DNA from: Acinetobacter beijerinckii CIP 110307 | GTDB lineage: Bacteria > Pseudomonadota > Gammaproteobacteria > Pseudomonadales > Moraxellaceae | NCBI RefSeq assembly: GCF_000369005.1 | Contig: NZ_KB849765.1 | Span: 186,001 to 250,000 of the forward strand | Length of the DNA: 64,000 nucleotides | Reading direction: 5' to 3' | Shown: piece by piece, positions 46,466-56,259 of the stretch | Numbering within the stretch: the first letter of the stretch is position 1 | Layout: the number at the start of each line of letters is the position of its first letter | Translations under genes and position numbers: made by a program | The notes under the pieces: model-generated | Told to the model about the DNA's origin: nothing | Database searches by the model: none | The model's input: the letters and a program-made list of their open reading frames with translations, nothing else

Positions 46466-46542
46466 TGGTGCGCTCAGAGAGATTCGAACTCCCGACCCCT
46501 TAGTTCGTAGCCAAGTGCTCTATCCAGCTGAGCTATGAGCGC
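46466..46542 (-). tRNA. tRNA-Arg (anticodon ACG), copy 3
   Basis: 77 nt including CCA, identical to copies 1 and 2; 48 bp from copy 2 and 11 bp from tRNA-Ser. No own promoter is seen, so it is cotranscribed with tRNA-Ser. Confidence 0.97.
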
Positions 46543-46553
46543 ATTAAGTAAAA

Positions 46554-46643
46554 TGGCGGTGAGAGAGGGATTCGAACCCTCGGTACAGTTACCCGTACGC
46601 ATCCTTAGCAGGGATGTGGTTTCAGCCACTCACCCATCTCACC
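46554..46643 (-). tRNA. tRNA-Ser (anticodon GCT)
   Basis: 90 nt including CCA. Acceptor stem GGTGAGA / TCTCACC, anticodon loop CTGCTAA giving GCT (AGC/AGU codons), long variable arm around GCGTACGGGTAACTGTACC and T loop TTCGAAT. First in the minus-strand cluster. Confidence 0.97.
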
Positions 46644-46657
46644 GTAACACGAGCGCA

Positions 46658-46686
46658 ATAATACAAACTAAAACCACATTACACAA
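46658..46686 (-). promoter_or_regulatory. Promoter of tRNA-Ser/Arg/Arg cluster
   Basis: Minus strand: -35 TTGTGT (46681-46686), 17-bp spacer, -10 TATTAT (46658-46663), 14 bp before the tRNA-Ser 5' end. Confidence 0.65.
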
Positions 46687-46903
46687 GCAGTGTTCCTGTT
46701 TTTTTCTCTTTTTTTAGTTCAATCAAATATTTTTTAATCAATTTCTGCTTTTTTTCATCATTTTATCGTTCAACGCTTGTTAATATAGCGCTCTCTTCTT
46801 TACTAAGATCAGTTTAGTAAACAGAATCTTGCAATCTTTGACGTGCAGTCAGAGTTTGAATGACTTATGCTAAACCAATCTGCCAGATGTGAAATGAAAC
46901 GAT

Positions 46904-49327
46904 ATGACTACAAATTGGGTTGATCCCGAAGCTAAAGCAGAAGCGCAACGTTACGATAATCCTATTCCTAGCCGAACACTTATTTTAACTACATTAGAAC
47001 AATTACAAACTGCACAATCACATGCAGAACTCGTTGATCATTTTAATATTCCAGATCAAAAAAGTATTGATGCCTTAAACCATCGCTTAAGCGCAATGGT
47101 GCGTGATGGTCAATTGATGAAGGATGGTTTTAAATACCAACCTGCAACTGATCTGCCAAGTCATGAAGCAACGGTTTATATTAATAGTAAAGGTCTTGGT
47201 ACTGCCAATATTGCAGGTCAGGATGATTTACTCCTGCCTGAACGTGAACTCCGTTTAGTTTTCAATGGCGATCGAGTTAAAGTCCGTCAAACTTCTGTTG
47301 ATCGTAAAGGTAAAGCGTGGGGCTTTATAACTGAAGTGGTACAACGCCGCGTTAAACAAATTATTGGTAAAGTGGCTGAACATGAGGGTGAATACTTTAT
47401 TCAACCAAGCAACCCCAATCAGCATCAACCCATCACCTTAGAAAAAGAATTAATCGAACACGCCAATGCCAAAGTAGGCGATATGCTCCGTGTTGCGATT
47501 GATGACTACCCGACCCGTGAAGAACTTGCAACAGGTCATATTGTTCAGTCTATGGCAGACAAAGCAGATACTGAAATCATTATTCCGCAAACCATTTTAG
47601 AATTTGGTTTGCCTTATGAGTTTCCAGAGGCTGTCATTAAAGAAGCTGAAAGCTTTAAAGAACCTTCGGAAAAAGATCTCAAAGGACGTGTGGATTTACG
47701 TGATCTTCCATTAGTCACCATTGATGGCGAAGATGCTCGTGACTTTGATGATGCAGTGTATGCAGAAAAACGCCCAGGCGGTGGCTACCGTGTCGTGGTT
47801 GCGATTGCAGATGTCAGCCATTATGTGCGTTTAGATTCTCCATTAAATGAAGAAGCGGAAGATCGCGGTACTTCAGTTTATTTCCCGCACTTTGTTTTGC
47901 CAATGCTGCCAGAGGCGTTGTCGAATGGCTTATGTTCTTTAAATCCACACGTTGACCGTTTATGTATGGTCTGTGATTTAAAACTTTCCCGTGCAGGTAA
48001 AGTGACAGGCTATGAATTCTATCCTGCGGTTATGCATTCAAAGGCGCGTTTAACCTATACCCAAGTGGGACAATATTTTGAGGGGACAACAGATGCAATC
48101 CCCGAAGATAAAACTATTCATAAATCATTGAATACGCTGTTCCAACTTTATCAAACACTGAAAGGCTTACGTGCTGAACGTCATGCAATGGAATTTGAAA
48201 CCATTGAAACCTATATGACCTTTGATGAATTAGGTGGAATCAAAGAAATCTTGCCACGTTCGCGTAATGATGCGCATAAGCTGATTGAAGAATGCATGTT
48301 ATTGGCAAACGTTGCAGCAGCTGAATATGCTCTAGAACATGATATTCCAATGCTTTATCGTGTGCATGAAGCACCAGAATTTTCACGAATTCAAAAAGTT
48401 CGTGATTTTGTAAAATTGCTCGGTCTACCATTCCCCGAACAACCAACTCAGGCTGATTATCAACGAGTGATTGAAGCGACCAAAGATCGTTTAGATGCGC
48501 CAAGTATTCATGCTGTGTTATTACGCTCTATGATGCAAGCTTACTATGGTGCGAAGAATTCTGGACATTACGGTTTAGCATATGAAGCCTATACGCACTT
48601 CACTTCGCCAATTCGTCGTTACCCAGACCTATTGCTACACCGTGCAATTAAAGCGTATTTAGATAAAAAAGTTTACCCACTTTCTGGGGCTGCTTTAGAT
48701 GATGCGGGTGAACATTTTTCTCAAACTGAACGTCGTGCCGATGAAGCGTCACGTAGCGTAACGACTTGGTTGAAATGCCACTATATGCAACAGCATTTAG
48801 GTGATGAATTTGTCGGTATCATCAGTGCAGTAACAGAATTTGGTTTATTTGTTACCTTAAAAGACCTTTATGTAGATGGCATGATCCATGTGAGCCAATT
48901 GGGTGAAGACTATTTTGTCTATGATCAAGCAAGTCAGAGCTTAGTTGGACAAAATCGTGGACAGGCATTTAGCTTGGGCGATGAAGTGAAAATTCAGGTC
49001 GCTGGGGTCAACCTTGAAGAACGTAAAATCGATTTTAAACTCATTCAACAACTCACCCATCTCGGTCGTGCGATTCGTCAAAAAGCACCTCGTACTACAG
49101 CGCCTAACCACACTCAAACGACAGAAGAGGTATTTCGCAAAGCACCCGCTAAAGCGAAATTAAGTGAAGATGGTGAAAAGCCTGTGCGTAAGAAAAAGGA
49201 CAAAAACAGTCCAAGTTCTTATACCAAGAAGCCTGCTAAAAAAGCTTCAGCAAAGCCTGAAAGTAAAGAAAAGGCAAAGAAAAAAGTGAAAAAGAAAAAG
49301 TCGAATGCGAAAGCAAAGAGTGAGTAA
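46904..49327 (+). CDS. rnr: Ribonuclease R
   Basis: Processive 3'-5' exoribonuclease of the RNB family that degrades structured RNA. 807 residues: N-terminal helix-turn-helix-like and cold-shock domains, catalytic RNB domain with the metal-binding Asp cluster in IDGEDARDFDDAVYA, FPHFVLPMLPEALSNGLCSLNP, HFTSPIRRYPDLLLHRAI, then an S1 domain (about 640-720) and a very Lys-rich tail (about 725-807). The tail contributes to duplex unwinding and ribosome contact in E. coli RNase R. The gene follows a tRNA cluster on the other strand. Confidence 0.95.
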   Translation: MTTNWVDPEAKAEAQRYDNPIPSRTLILTTLEQLQTAQSHAELVDHFNIPDQKSIDALNHRLSAMVRDGQLMKDGFKYQPATDLPSHEATVYINSKGLGTANIAGQDDLLLPERELRLVFNGDRVKVRQTSVDRKGKAWGFITEVVQRRVKQIIGKVAEHEGEYFIQPSNPNQHQPITLEKELIEHANAKVGDMLRVAIDDYPTREELATGHIVQSMADKADTEIIIPQTILEFGLPYEFPEAVIKEAESFKEPSEKDLKGRVDLRDLPLVTIDGEDARDFDDAVYAEKRPGGGYRVVVAIADVSHYVRLDSPLNEEAEDRGTSVYFPHFVLPMLPEALSNGLCSLNPHVDRLCMVCDLKLSRAGKVTGYEFYPAVMHSKARLTYTQVGQYFEGTTDAIPEDKTIHKSLNTLFQLYQTLKGLRAERHAMEFETIETYMTFDELGGIKEILPRSRNDAHKLIEECMLLANVAAAEYALEHDIPMLYRVHEAPEFSRIQKVRDFVKLLGLPFPEQPTQADYQRVIEATKDRLDAPSIHAVLLRSMMQAYYGAKNSGHYGLAYEAYTHFTSPIRRYPDLLLHRAIKAYLDKKVYPLSGAALDDAGEHFSQTERRADEASRSVTTWLKCHYMQQHLGDEFVGIISAVTEFGLFVTLKDLYVDGMIHVSQLGEDYFVYDQASQSLVGQNRGQAFSLGDEVKIQVAGVNLEERKIDFKLIQQLTHLGRAIRQKAPRTTAPNHTQTTEEVFRKAPAKAKLSEDGEKPVRKKKDKNSPSSYTKKPAKKASAKPESKEKAKKKVKKKKSNAKAKSE

Positions 49328-49339
49328 CAGATAAAATAT

Positions 49340-49365
49340 GGGGAGCTTCGGCTCTCCTATTTTTT
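49340..49365 (+). terminator. Probable terminator of rnr
   Basis: GGGAGC-TTCG-GCTCTCC, a stable UUCG tetraloop hairpin with one bulge, is followed by six T. Confidence 0.75.
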
Positions 49366-49413
49366 GTTATATAATGCATAGTTAAATAATGTCAAAATAC
49401 AAATAAAATCCTA

Positions 49414-50001
49414 ATGCCTCATTATAAAATCACAAAATATTATTATCATTACTATGTGCTCGCTTGTTTATTCTTTTTAAGCATTAGTGCGGCTATTTAT
49501 ATATTTAAAGCTAACTTTTCACCTACATTAACAGTAAAGATTTTCGCCTTGGTAATTGCTGGCTTTTTCTATGTATTGCTCATACTTTACTTTCTCAATT
49601 TAAAAATGAATCAGGAATGGGTGATTCCACGACAATGGCGACGCGTGCAAACGCAACCTAAATTTTATGCCTTGGTTATTTTTCCTTTATTTATTATTCC
49701 TCTACTCTGGCTAAACTTAGCAGGTACAATTCCAATGTTATTGACCTATATGGTTGGACAGCCCAAAATCGTAGAAATATCAGCAACTGCCGTAAAAAAA
49801 CGCTCCCGCAATACAGATTTTTATTCTTTCCAAACAGTTTATTCAGGAATCCCTATTTTTAGAATTACTTTGAATGAATATGAAGCGTATAAAAATCATC
49901 ATCTCAAATTAAAGTTAAGTACTCGCCAAAGTCACTTCGGCACATATATTCTATCAATTGATGAAATTCAGATCACAACGCAAAACCTAACGAATAAATA
50001 A
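49414..50001 (+). CDS. Hypothetical membrane protein
   Basis: 195 residues, not recognised. Three hydrophobic segments (about 13-34, 40-63 and 86-108), then a soluble C-terminal part of about 85 residues with beta-rich pattern (FYSFQTVYSGIPIFRITLNEYEAY, ILSIDEIQITTQ). Likely inner membrane with the tail on one side. No strong ribosome site before ATG 49414. It sits alone between rnr and prlC. Confidence 0.6.
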   Translation: MPHYKITKYYYHYYVLACLFFLSISAAIYIFKANFSPTLTVKIFALVIAGFFYVLLILYFLNLKMNQEWVIPRQWRRVQTQPKFYALVIFPLFIIPLLWLNLAGTIPMLLTYMVGQPKIVEISATAVKKRSRNTDFYSFQTVYSGIPIFRITLNEYEAYKNHHLKLKLSTRQSHFGTYILSIDEIQITTQNLTNK

Positions 50002-50077
50002 TAATTCAACCTTGATTTATCAACCTTAAAGCCCTACATCTATAACTATGTTTAAAGATGAATATGGCAAAAATACA

Positions 50078-52117
50078 ATGACACTACAGCAAGCGACTCT
50101 TCCCACTCCCCAGTTTGATCAAATCCAACTTACAGAATTAAAACAACAGATCGAACAAACGATTCAAAACGGTCAAAACTTCTTAAATCAACTCAGTGAA
50201 GTTCCTCAAAGTCCTGAAACCCAACTGGCAACTTTGGCGGAAATCGATCAACTTGAAAATAACATGAGTGAATCATGGGGTATTTTGTCGCATCTGAACG
50301 CAGTGATGAACAATGCCGAAACCCGTGAAGTTTACCAAGCATTACTGCCAAGTCTAAGCGAATACTACACTCAGCTTGGACAGCACACGGCGTTGTATCA
50401 AACTTACCAACATATTCATGATAGTTCTGTATTTCAAACGCTGAACGAAGCACAACAAAGTGCGATTAAACTCGCGCTACGTGATTTCAAATTGTCTGGC
50501 GTTGCACTCGAAGGCGAAGCCAAAAAACGTTATGCGGAAATCTCAGCACGTTTATCTCAACTATCTTCAGATTTCTCTAACCATGTACTCGATGCCACTC
50601 AAGCCTACTTCAAACCATTAACCGAAGAACAGCTCAAAGGCTTACCGCAAAGCAGTGTTGAATTATTAAAACAATACGGTCAACAACGTGAACTTGAACA
50701 AGCCGTAACCACGCTCGACTTCCCTGCATATTTTGCGATTATGACCTATGCTGATGATCGTGAATTAAGAGAAGAACTCTATAAGGCTTATGTCACTCGT
50801 GCCTCAGAACAGTCAGATAAAACTGAGTTCGATAATACACCTGTTATGGAAGAAATTCTGAGCCTACGCCAAGAAATGGCGCAACTGCTTGGCTTCAATA
50901 ATTTTGCTGAATATTCACTTGCTAGCAAGATGGCACCTGATGTCGAAACTGTAGATAAATTCTTGGTTGATTTAGCAGAACATGCACGGACTCCAGCACT
51001 TGCTGAAATTGCAGAACTGAAAGCAATTGCACAACAAGATGGTATTAATGAACTCAAACCTTGGGATGCAACCTATTACTCTGAGAAGTTGAAACAGCAA
51101 CAATTCAACTTGTCCCAAGAAGCACTTAAACCATATTTCCCCGCACCAAAGGTTGTCGATGGTTTATTCAAGATCGTACAACGCCTTTACGATATTCAAA
51201 TCATCGAACGTCAAGCGCCTGTTTGGCAAAATGATGTCCATTATTTTGAAATTGAAGATCAAGGTCAAGTGGTTGGCGGCTTCTACTTCGACTTATATGC
51301 CCGCAATGGTAAACGTGGGGGTGCATGGATGAGTGGTTTCCGCTCTCGTGTGCAAACTGCAAATGGTCTTCAAAAACCAATTTGCTATATGATATGTAAC
51401 TTTACCCCACCGATTGGCGATCAGCCTGCCCTACTTACCCATGATGAAGTGATTACACTATTCCATGAGTTTGGTCATGGCTTACATCATATGCTCACTG
51501 AAGTGGATAATATCTCGGTTGCAGGTACGCACGGTGTGGCTTGGGATGCTGTTGAATTACCAAGTCAGTTCATGGAGTTTTGGGCTTGGGATAATGAAAG
51601 TCTAGATGTACTCAGCGAGCACACTGAAACCAAACAAACCTTACCGCAAGAGTTGTTATCAGCGTTATTAAACGCGCGTTTCTTCCAGTCAGGTATGCAA
51701 ACCTTGCGTCAGATTGAATTTGCTCTGTTTGACTTAACCATTCACCGCCAAGCGCCAGCCTTAAACAGTCAGCAAATCCAAGCCACACTGGATGATATTC
51801 GCGATAAATTTGCCGTGGTTCCTGCGGTATCTTATAACCGTTTTCAACACAGCTTCAGCCACATTTTTGCAGGTGGTTATGCTGCTGGTTATTACTCATA
51901 TAAATGGGCAGAAGTTTTAGCCAGTGATGCCTTCGATCGTTTCGAAAACGAAGGTATTTTTAACACCGAGACTGGAAAAGAATTTAGAAAGTTTATTCTA
52001 GCAGTTGGCGGAAAAGATACAGCGCTTGATGCGTTTCGCAATTTCCGAAAAAGAGAACCAAAAATAGATGCATTATTACGACATCAAGGTTGGACGAACA
52101 CAGATAAAACCGCTTAA
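50078..52117 (+). CDS. prlC: Oligopeptidase A (M3 metallopeptidase)
   Basis: Zinc endopeptidase that degrades short peptides, including cleaved signal peptides, in the cytoplasm. 679 residues from ATG 50078 (MTLQQATLPTPQFDQI), close to the E. coli 680; an upstream in-frame ATG at 50048 would add ten residues. The catalytic HEFGHGLHHM (HExxH) lies at about residues 463-472, with the third ligand Glu in the following helix region (VELPSQFMEFWAW). The closing FAGGYAAGYYSYKWAEVLA is a typical M3 substrate-binding stretch. yheV follows after 38 bp. Confidence 0.95.
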   Translation: MTLQQATLPTPQFDQIQLTELKQQIEQTIQNGQNFLNQLSEVPQSPETQLATLAEIDQLENNMSESWGILSHLNAVMNNAETREVYQALLPSLSEYYTQLGQHTALYQTYQHIHDSSVFQTLNEAQQSAIKLALRDFKLSGVALEGEAKKRYAEISARLSQLSSDFSNHVLDATQAYFKPLTEEQLKGLPQSSVELLKQYGQQRELEQAVTTLDFPAYFAIMTYADDRELREELYKAYVTRASEQSDKTEFDNTPVMEEILSLRQEMAQLLGFNNFAEYSLASKMAPDVETVDKFLVDLAEHARTPALAEIAELKAIAQQDGINELKPWDATYYSEKLKQQQFNLSQEALKPYFPAPKVVDGLFKIVQRLYDIQIIERQAPVWQNDVHYFEIEDQGQVVGGFYFDLYARNGKRGGAWMSGFRSRVQTANGLQKPICYMICNFTPPIGDQPALLTHDEVITLFHEFGHGLHHMLTEVDNISVAGTHGVAWDAVELPSQFMEFWAWDNESLDVLSEHTETKQTLPQELLSALLNARFFQSGMQTLRQIEFALFDLTIHRQAPALNSQQIQATLDDIRDKFAVVPAVSYNRFQHSFSHIFAGGYAAGYYSYKWAEVLASDAFDRFENEGIFNTETGKEFRKFILAVGGKDTALDAFRNFRKREPKIDALLRHQGWTNTDKTA

Positions 52118-52155
52118 ACTACGTCAATATTGTTCACAGGGTGTAATTAACTGAC

Positions 52156-52362
52156 ATGAAAAGACAGTTCATCGCGGGTGCCAAATGCCCAAAATGTGGC
52201 GCTTTAGATCGTGTTGTTAAGATCATCACTGTGGATGACGAGTGGATTGAATGTATCGAATGTGCTTATAGCGAGAAGCGCCCAACCCATGTGGAAGAGT
52301 CGCAATCTGCTGAGCCAGATGAAATTGGGGTCATACAATTCAAACCTCGTCATTTTGACTAG
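52156..52362 (+). CDS. yheV: YheV-type zinc ribbon protein
   Basis: 68 residues. Two Cys pairs form a zinc ribbon: CPKC (residues 11-14) and CIEC (35-38), then a short acidic tail. It matches the YheV family of small gammaproteobacterial proteins with unknown function. Short spacing to prlC and to the next gene (12 bp) suggests one operon. Confidence 0.85.
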   Translation: MKRQFIAGAKCPKCGALDRVVKIITVDDEWIECIECAYSEKRPTHVEESQSAEPDEIGVIQFKPRHFD

Positions 52363-52374
52363 AAAGGTTAAAAG

Positions 52375-52815
52375 ATGATGTCATCATATCAAAATGAAAA
52401 CTCAAAATTATTATGGATGATTATTGGCGGGATCAGTGTGGTAGTCGTGCTGATCTTTGCGATACAGTGGTTTTTTTCTGAAAAGCATCAAGAGACATCT
52501 ATAACCTCAATACAACCAGCAATTGAAAAAACGGTAACACCGTCTGTTACAGCAACTACGGAATCTGCTGAAGTAGCGAATGAAACACCTGCGCCTATTC
52601 AGCTGGTCGAAGAGTCTATTGTTAAAGACCCTATTCCTGCAAATGACACTTTAGCCAAAGAAGAAATTACAAAACTGGATGATATTCATCAGCAACTTAA
52701 AGATCAGCAACAAGATCTAAAGCAGCAACATACCGATGTTGATACCTTACTCAAGCTCAAAGAAGATCAAGTTAAATTGCTAGAAGCACAACTTGCTGCT
52801 CAGAATAAACCTTAG
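52375..52815 (+). CDS. Single-pass membrane protein with coiled coil
   Basis: 146 residues, unrecognised. One N-terminal transmembrane helix (about 12-32), a Thr/Ser/Pro-rich linker and a C-terminal heptad-like region rich in Gln, Leu and Lys (about 95-146), so probably a bitopic protein that oligomerises. AGAAAGG precedes the start; a second ATG follows immediately. Likely in an operon with prlC and yheV. Confidence 0.65.
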   Translation: MMSSYQNENSKLLWMIIGGISVVVVLIFAIQWFFSEKHQETSITSIQPAIEKTVTPSVTATTESAEVANETPAPIQLVEESIVKDPIPANDTLAKEEITKLDDIHQQLKDQQQDLKQQHTDVDTLLKLKEDQVKLLEAQLAAQNKP

Positions 52816-53121
52816 TTGGTAGCGTTAATTTGAATTAAAGCTACACTTTGGAATTAGATATTTCTTCCATGTATTAAATGAAAATATATTTGATCAGAAC
52901 AGTAAATAGTATTTAAAAACACTTATATTTCAAGACTAAATTTGATCTAAAAACAAATATTAGCGGATTAAGTGCTTAATCTTTCTATGTATCTAAATCG
53001 ACGTGAAAATTTAAAAGTATCTCTTTTTAATTCATACTCACTCTATTTCGTATAATGAAATGATAATCTGAACATCTATGACCAATACAGCTCTTATCCA
53101 TGTGGCAAGATTCCACTTAAT
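52816..53121. other. Intergenic region, no feature seen
   Basis: About 305 bp, AT-rich. No open frame, hairpin terminator or RNA gene recognised. Confidence 0.5.
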
Positions 53122-53997
53122 ATGAATATATTTGATAAAGATAAAAACCTTATTTTTGCAATAGGCTGTCTGACACTCTCTGCATTGTTGTTTTCTGTAA
53201 TGGGTATTTGTATTCGCTATGCTTCTCATAGTGTAGATAATTTCACCATTGTTTTTTTCCGCAACCTTGTGGGTTTAGTTCTATTTTTACCTTTCATACT
53301 TAAACAAGGTATGAGCTTTGTTAAAACAGAAAAACTTTGGATGCATACATGGCGAAGTTTGATTGGTCTGGCTGCAATGTATGGTTTCTTTTATGCAATT
53401 GCCCATCTAAAACTATCAAATGCCATGGTCTTTACCTACTCATCCCCGATTTTCATTCCGCTTATTGCATGGCTATTTTTAAAGGAAAAGATCACTAAAG
53501 TTATGCTTTACGCAGCAGGCTTAGGTTTTATTGGGGTATTTTGTGTCGCAAAACCTGATCAAGGCTTATTAAACTGGGTTTCGATGGTTGGGATTGCTTC
53601 AAGTTTATTTGCTTCAATGGCATTCGTAACCGTCAGAGCGCTTACTCAAACCGAACCACCTGAACGTATTGTATTTTATTTCTGTTTTATCGGATCACTT
53701 TTGTCTGTTATTCCTATGTTTTGGGTATGGCGTCCGTATCATTTACAAGAACTCTTCTTTTTGATTGCAGCTGGTGTACTTGCAAATATTAGCCAAATTT
53801 TTATGTCACATGCTTATCGACTTGCACCTGCTGGGCAAATTGCTCCAGTCAACTATATGGCAATTATATTTGCAGGAATATGGGGTTTTTTGCTTTGGAA
53901 TGAAATACCCGATTTCTACAGTTTAATTGGTTTTGTTTTTATATTGCTGGCTATTGTGCTATGTAGTCCGATCATTCAGAAAAGAAGATACAAGTAA
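53122..53997 (+). CDS. EamA/DMT-family transporter
   Basis: 291 residues with ten hydrophobic helices in two halves (LSALLFSVMGICIRYAS; FTYSSPIFIPLIAWLFLKEK closing the first EamA domain; LFASMAFVTVRALTQTEPPERIV and PVNYMAIIFAGIWGFLLWNE in the second). Closer in pattern to the RhaT/S-adenosylmethionine-type carriers than the other two EamA genes here. Substrate unknown. It ends against the TRAP permease at a shared terminator. Confidence 0.87.
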   Translation: MNIFDKDKNLIFAIGCLTLSALLFSVMGICIRYASHSVDNFTIVFFRNLVGLVLFLPFILKQGMSFVKTEKLWMHTWRSLIGLAAMYGFFYAIAHLKLSNAMVFTYSSPIFIPLIAWLFLKEKITKVMLYAAGLGFIGVFCVAKPDQGLLNWVSMVGIASSLFASMAFVTVRALTQTEPPERIVFYFCFIGSLLSVIPMFWVWRPYHLQELFFLIAAGVLANISQIFMSHAYRLAPAGQIAPVNYMAIIFAGIWGFLLWNEIPDFYSLIGFVFILLAIVLCSPIIQKRRYK

Positions 53998-54014
53998 CCG
54001 TTTCTATTGCACAT

Positions 54015-54042
54015 AAAAAAAGCACCCTCAGGTGCTTTTTTT
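54015..54042. terminator. Bidirectional terminator EamA / TRAP permease 1
   Basis: AAAAAAAGCACC / GGTGCTTTTTTT with loop CTCA. The same stem closes the second TRAP permease gene at 56695. Confidence 0.9.
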
Positions 54043-54054
54043 CGATCTCAAAAA

Positions 54055-56259
54055 TTAGTGTTTATACCAACCAAACATTTGGAAAACATAAGGCGCATAT
54101 GTCACCAAGACTAATGATGTGAATAAAACAATGATAGGTAAAATCCAGCGTTCATAACGGAAGTAGAAACTTGTATATTTCTCTTTCGCTTCTTTATCAG
54201 CGGCGGTAACCTCCTCATCCCCGACGGAGAGTCGCGTCAGCAAGTGGTTCAAGGCAACAGGCGGCGTTACATAACCGAATTCGAATGCAACCAATACGAT
54301 CATCCAGAAGTGGATCGGGTGGATACCATTTTCGTAGGCCACAGGTGCAACCGTTGCAGCAACTAAAATCACCGCACCAAATGGATCTGTTGTCATCCCA
54401 ATAATGGCAAGTAACAGTGCAATAAAGGCAAGTGAAATATAGATATTACCCAAGTGTGTCGGTAATAACTCAACCACTTCAGCACGCTCGATTAAACCAC
54501 CGACACTTGCAGATAATGCCATCAGCAGAATCAATGCACCGATATGTCCAACCGTTTCTGAGGTTGCAAAACGTAATGCACCACCAAAACCAAAGCTCTT
54601 ACTGCCATGTGGATCATGTGATTTCAAGAATTCTGATTTCTTTTCATGCTCACGAACCAGTGCTTCATGCTTGGCATCAACGACTGGTGCAGGGGCAAGT
54701 TTTGCTGAAAACAACTTGTCAAACAAGATCATTGCAATCAACACCAACGGTAAAATCATCGGTGCGGTGAATTCATTGATCGACGTATCTAAAGCAAGCT
54801 TATAGAACATCACAACGGCAAAACCAATAATCACATAAGGAATCACAGGTACGCACGCACGTAACATGCCAGGAACTGCAACTTTAGGCGAGTTCACACG
54901 GAATTTTTCTTCAGCAAGAATTAAAGAAACACCAAGGAAAATGAATGCTGTTAACCAGAATACATAGATACCATGATCAAATAATTCTGTAGACGTCACA
55001 TGACGGCTGTCCAGCATCGAAATCAAGATCACAAGTAAACATGGACGAATGACCACACCCAAAGAACCTGACATCGCAGATACAGCGAGTGCATATTGAC
55101 GACGTGCACCAGAGTTCCAGACTTCTTTATAGATGATCGCACCGGCTGCGATAACGAAAATACCAGAAGCACCTGTATATGCTGTTGGAATCGCTGCTGC
55201 AATCAAGATTAACCACGTTAAGGTTTCAGGTGCCAAGTTCCATGGACGTAGGATGTTTAAGAATAAATCCATCACACGGGTTTGAGTGAGCAACATACCT
55301 GCCCAAATAAACAATGCAAGATTTAAGAAAATACCCGAGAACTCAACCAAGATACCTAAGTAAATCCCTTGCCCCATTGGATAATCCATGAAGAAGGTAA
55401 ATGCGATCCCTGTCACGATTGACATGAATGCATATAGTGGAACACTCAACAAGGCTAGACCAAAGTTTCCTTTAGTTTGTGCAGTCTTTGGTACGAAGAG
55501 AAATTGAAATACACTGATGATCGTCAAAGAAACAAAAAGTAAGATCCATAACCATGAAATCATCAAGGTTTTATCGGTTAACTCTACCCCTGAATTGAGT
55601 AAAGATTGATATTGGCTAACCACAGAATAGCTGAGTAAACCATTACCAATCACCATTAACGCTGAATAAACTCTAAAATCAATTCTACTTTTCGGTGCAC
55701 GCAAACCAATATGGTGATAACGCAAAGATGCAGTAATAGAAGCAAACAGCACCATAAATAACAGTAAAACAGTCTGGTTCTCTGAACCATACTTAAAGAT
55801 ACCGAAGAATGTGGTTTCTACTTGACGATAAGTACGAATACTTGGATGAGCCTCCAAATGTTTCATCGCCTTATCATAAAATTGATATTTTTCTTCACAC
55901 TGCTGTTGTGCAGCTAACAATGAGGTACGCACATCAGATTCAGAGGCAGCACCAAACATACTTGCAAACTCATCCGCAGCATTGGCTTTCATCTGCGTTT
56001 GAACTTGCCCTTCAATGTCAGGATGACGGTCACAAGTAGGTTTTTCAGGTTCAGCACGTAAAAATGAATACTGCATTCCTGTGGTTTGATCACCATACAA
56101 ACGCTCACCCATACGAAGCATTTGACCGTGAATCATCTCGCCTGTACCAATAAGCAGAGTCATTAGTAGCAATGCAAGAATAATGAATGTTGATATCCAA
56201 TCATTCCAGATATAACCTAATCGGGCTAATCTAGACTTATTTTCTTGATCATTTTGCAT
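54055..56259 (-). CDS. Fused TRAP transporter permease (DctQ-M like), paralogue 1
   Basis: 734-residue inner-membrane protein. The N-terminal about 270 residues look like a small-permease (DctQ-like) segment split by a roughly 100-residue extramembrane insert containing Cys76 and Cys121; the rest is a DctM large permease with many helices and typical sequence (PTAYTGASGIFVIAAGAIIYKEVWN, DPFGAVILVAATVAPVAYENGI, FEFGYVTPPVALNHLL). TRAP systems use ion gradients to import acids such as C4-dicarboxylates. No DctP binding protein is seen. Highly similar to the neighbour at 56735. Confidence 0.82.
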   Translation of the reverse strand: MQNDQENKSRLARLGYIWNDWISTFIILALLLMTLLIGTGEMIHGQMLRMGERLYGDQTTGMQYSFLRAEPEKPTCDRHPDIEGQVQTQMKANAADEFASMFGAASESDVRTSLLAAQQQCEEKYQFYDKAMKHLEAHPSIRTYRQVETTFFGIFKYGSENQTVLLLFMVLFASITASLRYHHIGLRAPKSRIDFRVYSALMVIGNGLLSYSVVSQYQSLLNSGVELTDKTLMISWLWILLFVSLTIISVFQFLFVPKTAQTKGNFGLALLSVPLYAFMSIVTGIAFTFFMDYPMGQGIYLGILVEFSGIFLNLALFIWAGMLLTQTRVMDLFLNILRPWNLAPETLTWLILIAAAIPTAYTGASGIFVIAAGAIIYKEVWNSGARRQYALAVSAMSGSLGVVIRPCLLVILISMLDSRHVTSTELFDHGIYVFWLTAFIFLGVSLILAEEKFRVNSPKVAVPGMLRACVPVIPYVIIGFAVVMFYKLALDTSINEFTAPMILPLVLIAMILFDKLFSAKLAPAPVVDAKHEALVREHEKKSEFLKSHDPHGSKSFGFGGALRFATSETVGHIGALILLMALSASVGGLIERAEVVELLPTHLGNIYISLAFIALLLAIIGMTTDPFGAVILVAATVAPVAYENGIHPIHFWMIVLVAFEFGYVTPPVALNHLLTRLSVGDEEVTAADKEAKEKYTSFYFRYERWILPIIVLFTSLVLVTYAPYVFQMFGWYKH

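Noticed and set aside
42627..46542. An integrative element using tRNA-Arg as attachment site
   Set aside because: No integrase or mobility gene and no partial tRNA fragment; all three tRNA genes are complete. Kept only as a recombination-prone locus.
46535..46717. A 60-codon plus-strand frame over the tRNA-Ser gene
   Set aside because: It reads through the complement of tRNA-Ser and tRNA-Arg; a common annotation artefact.
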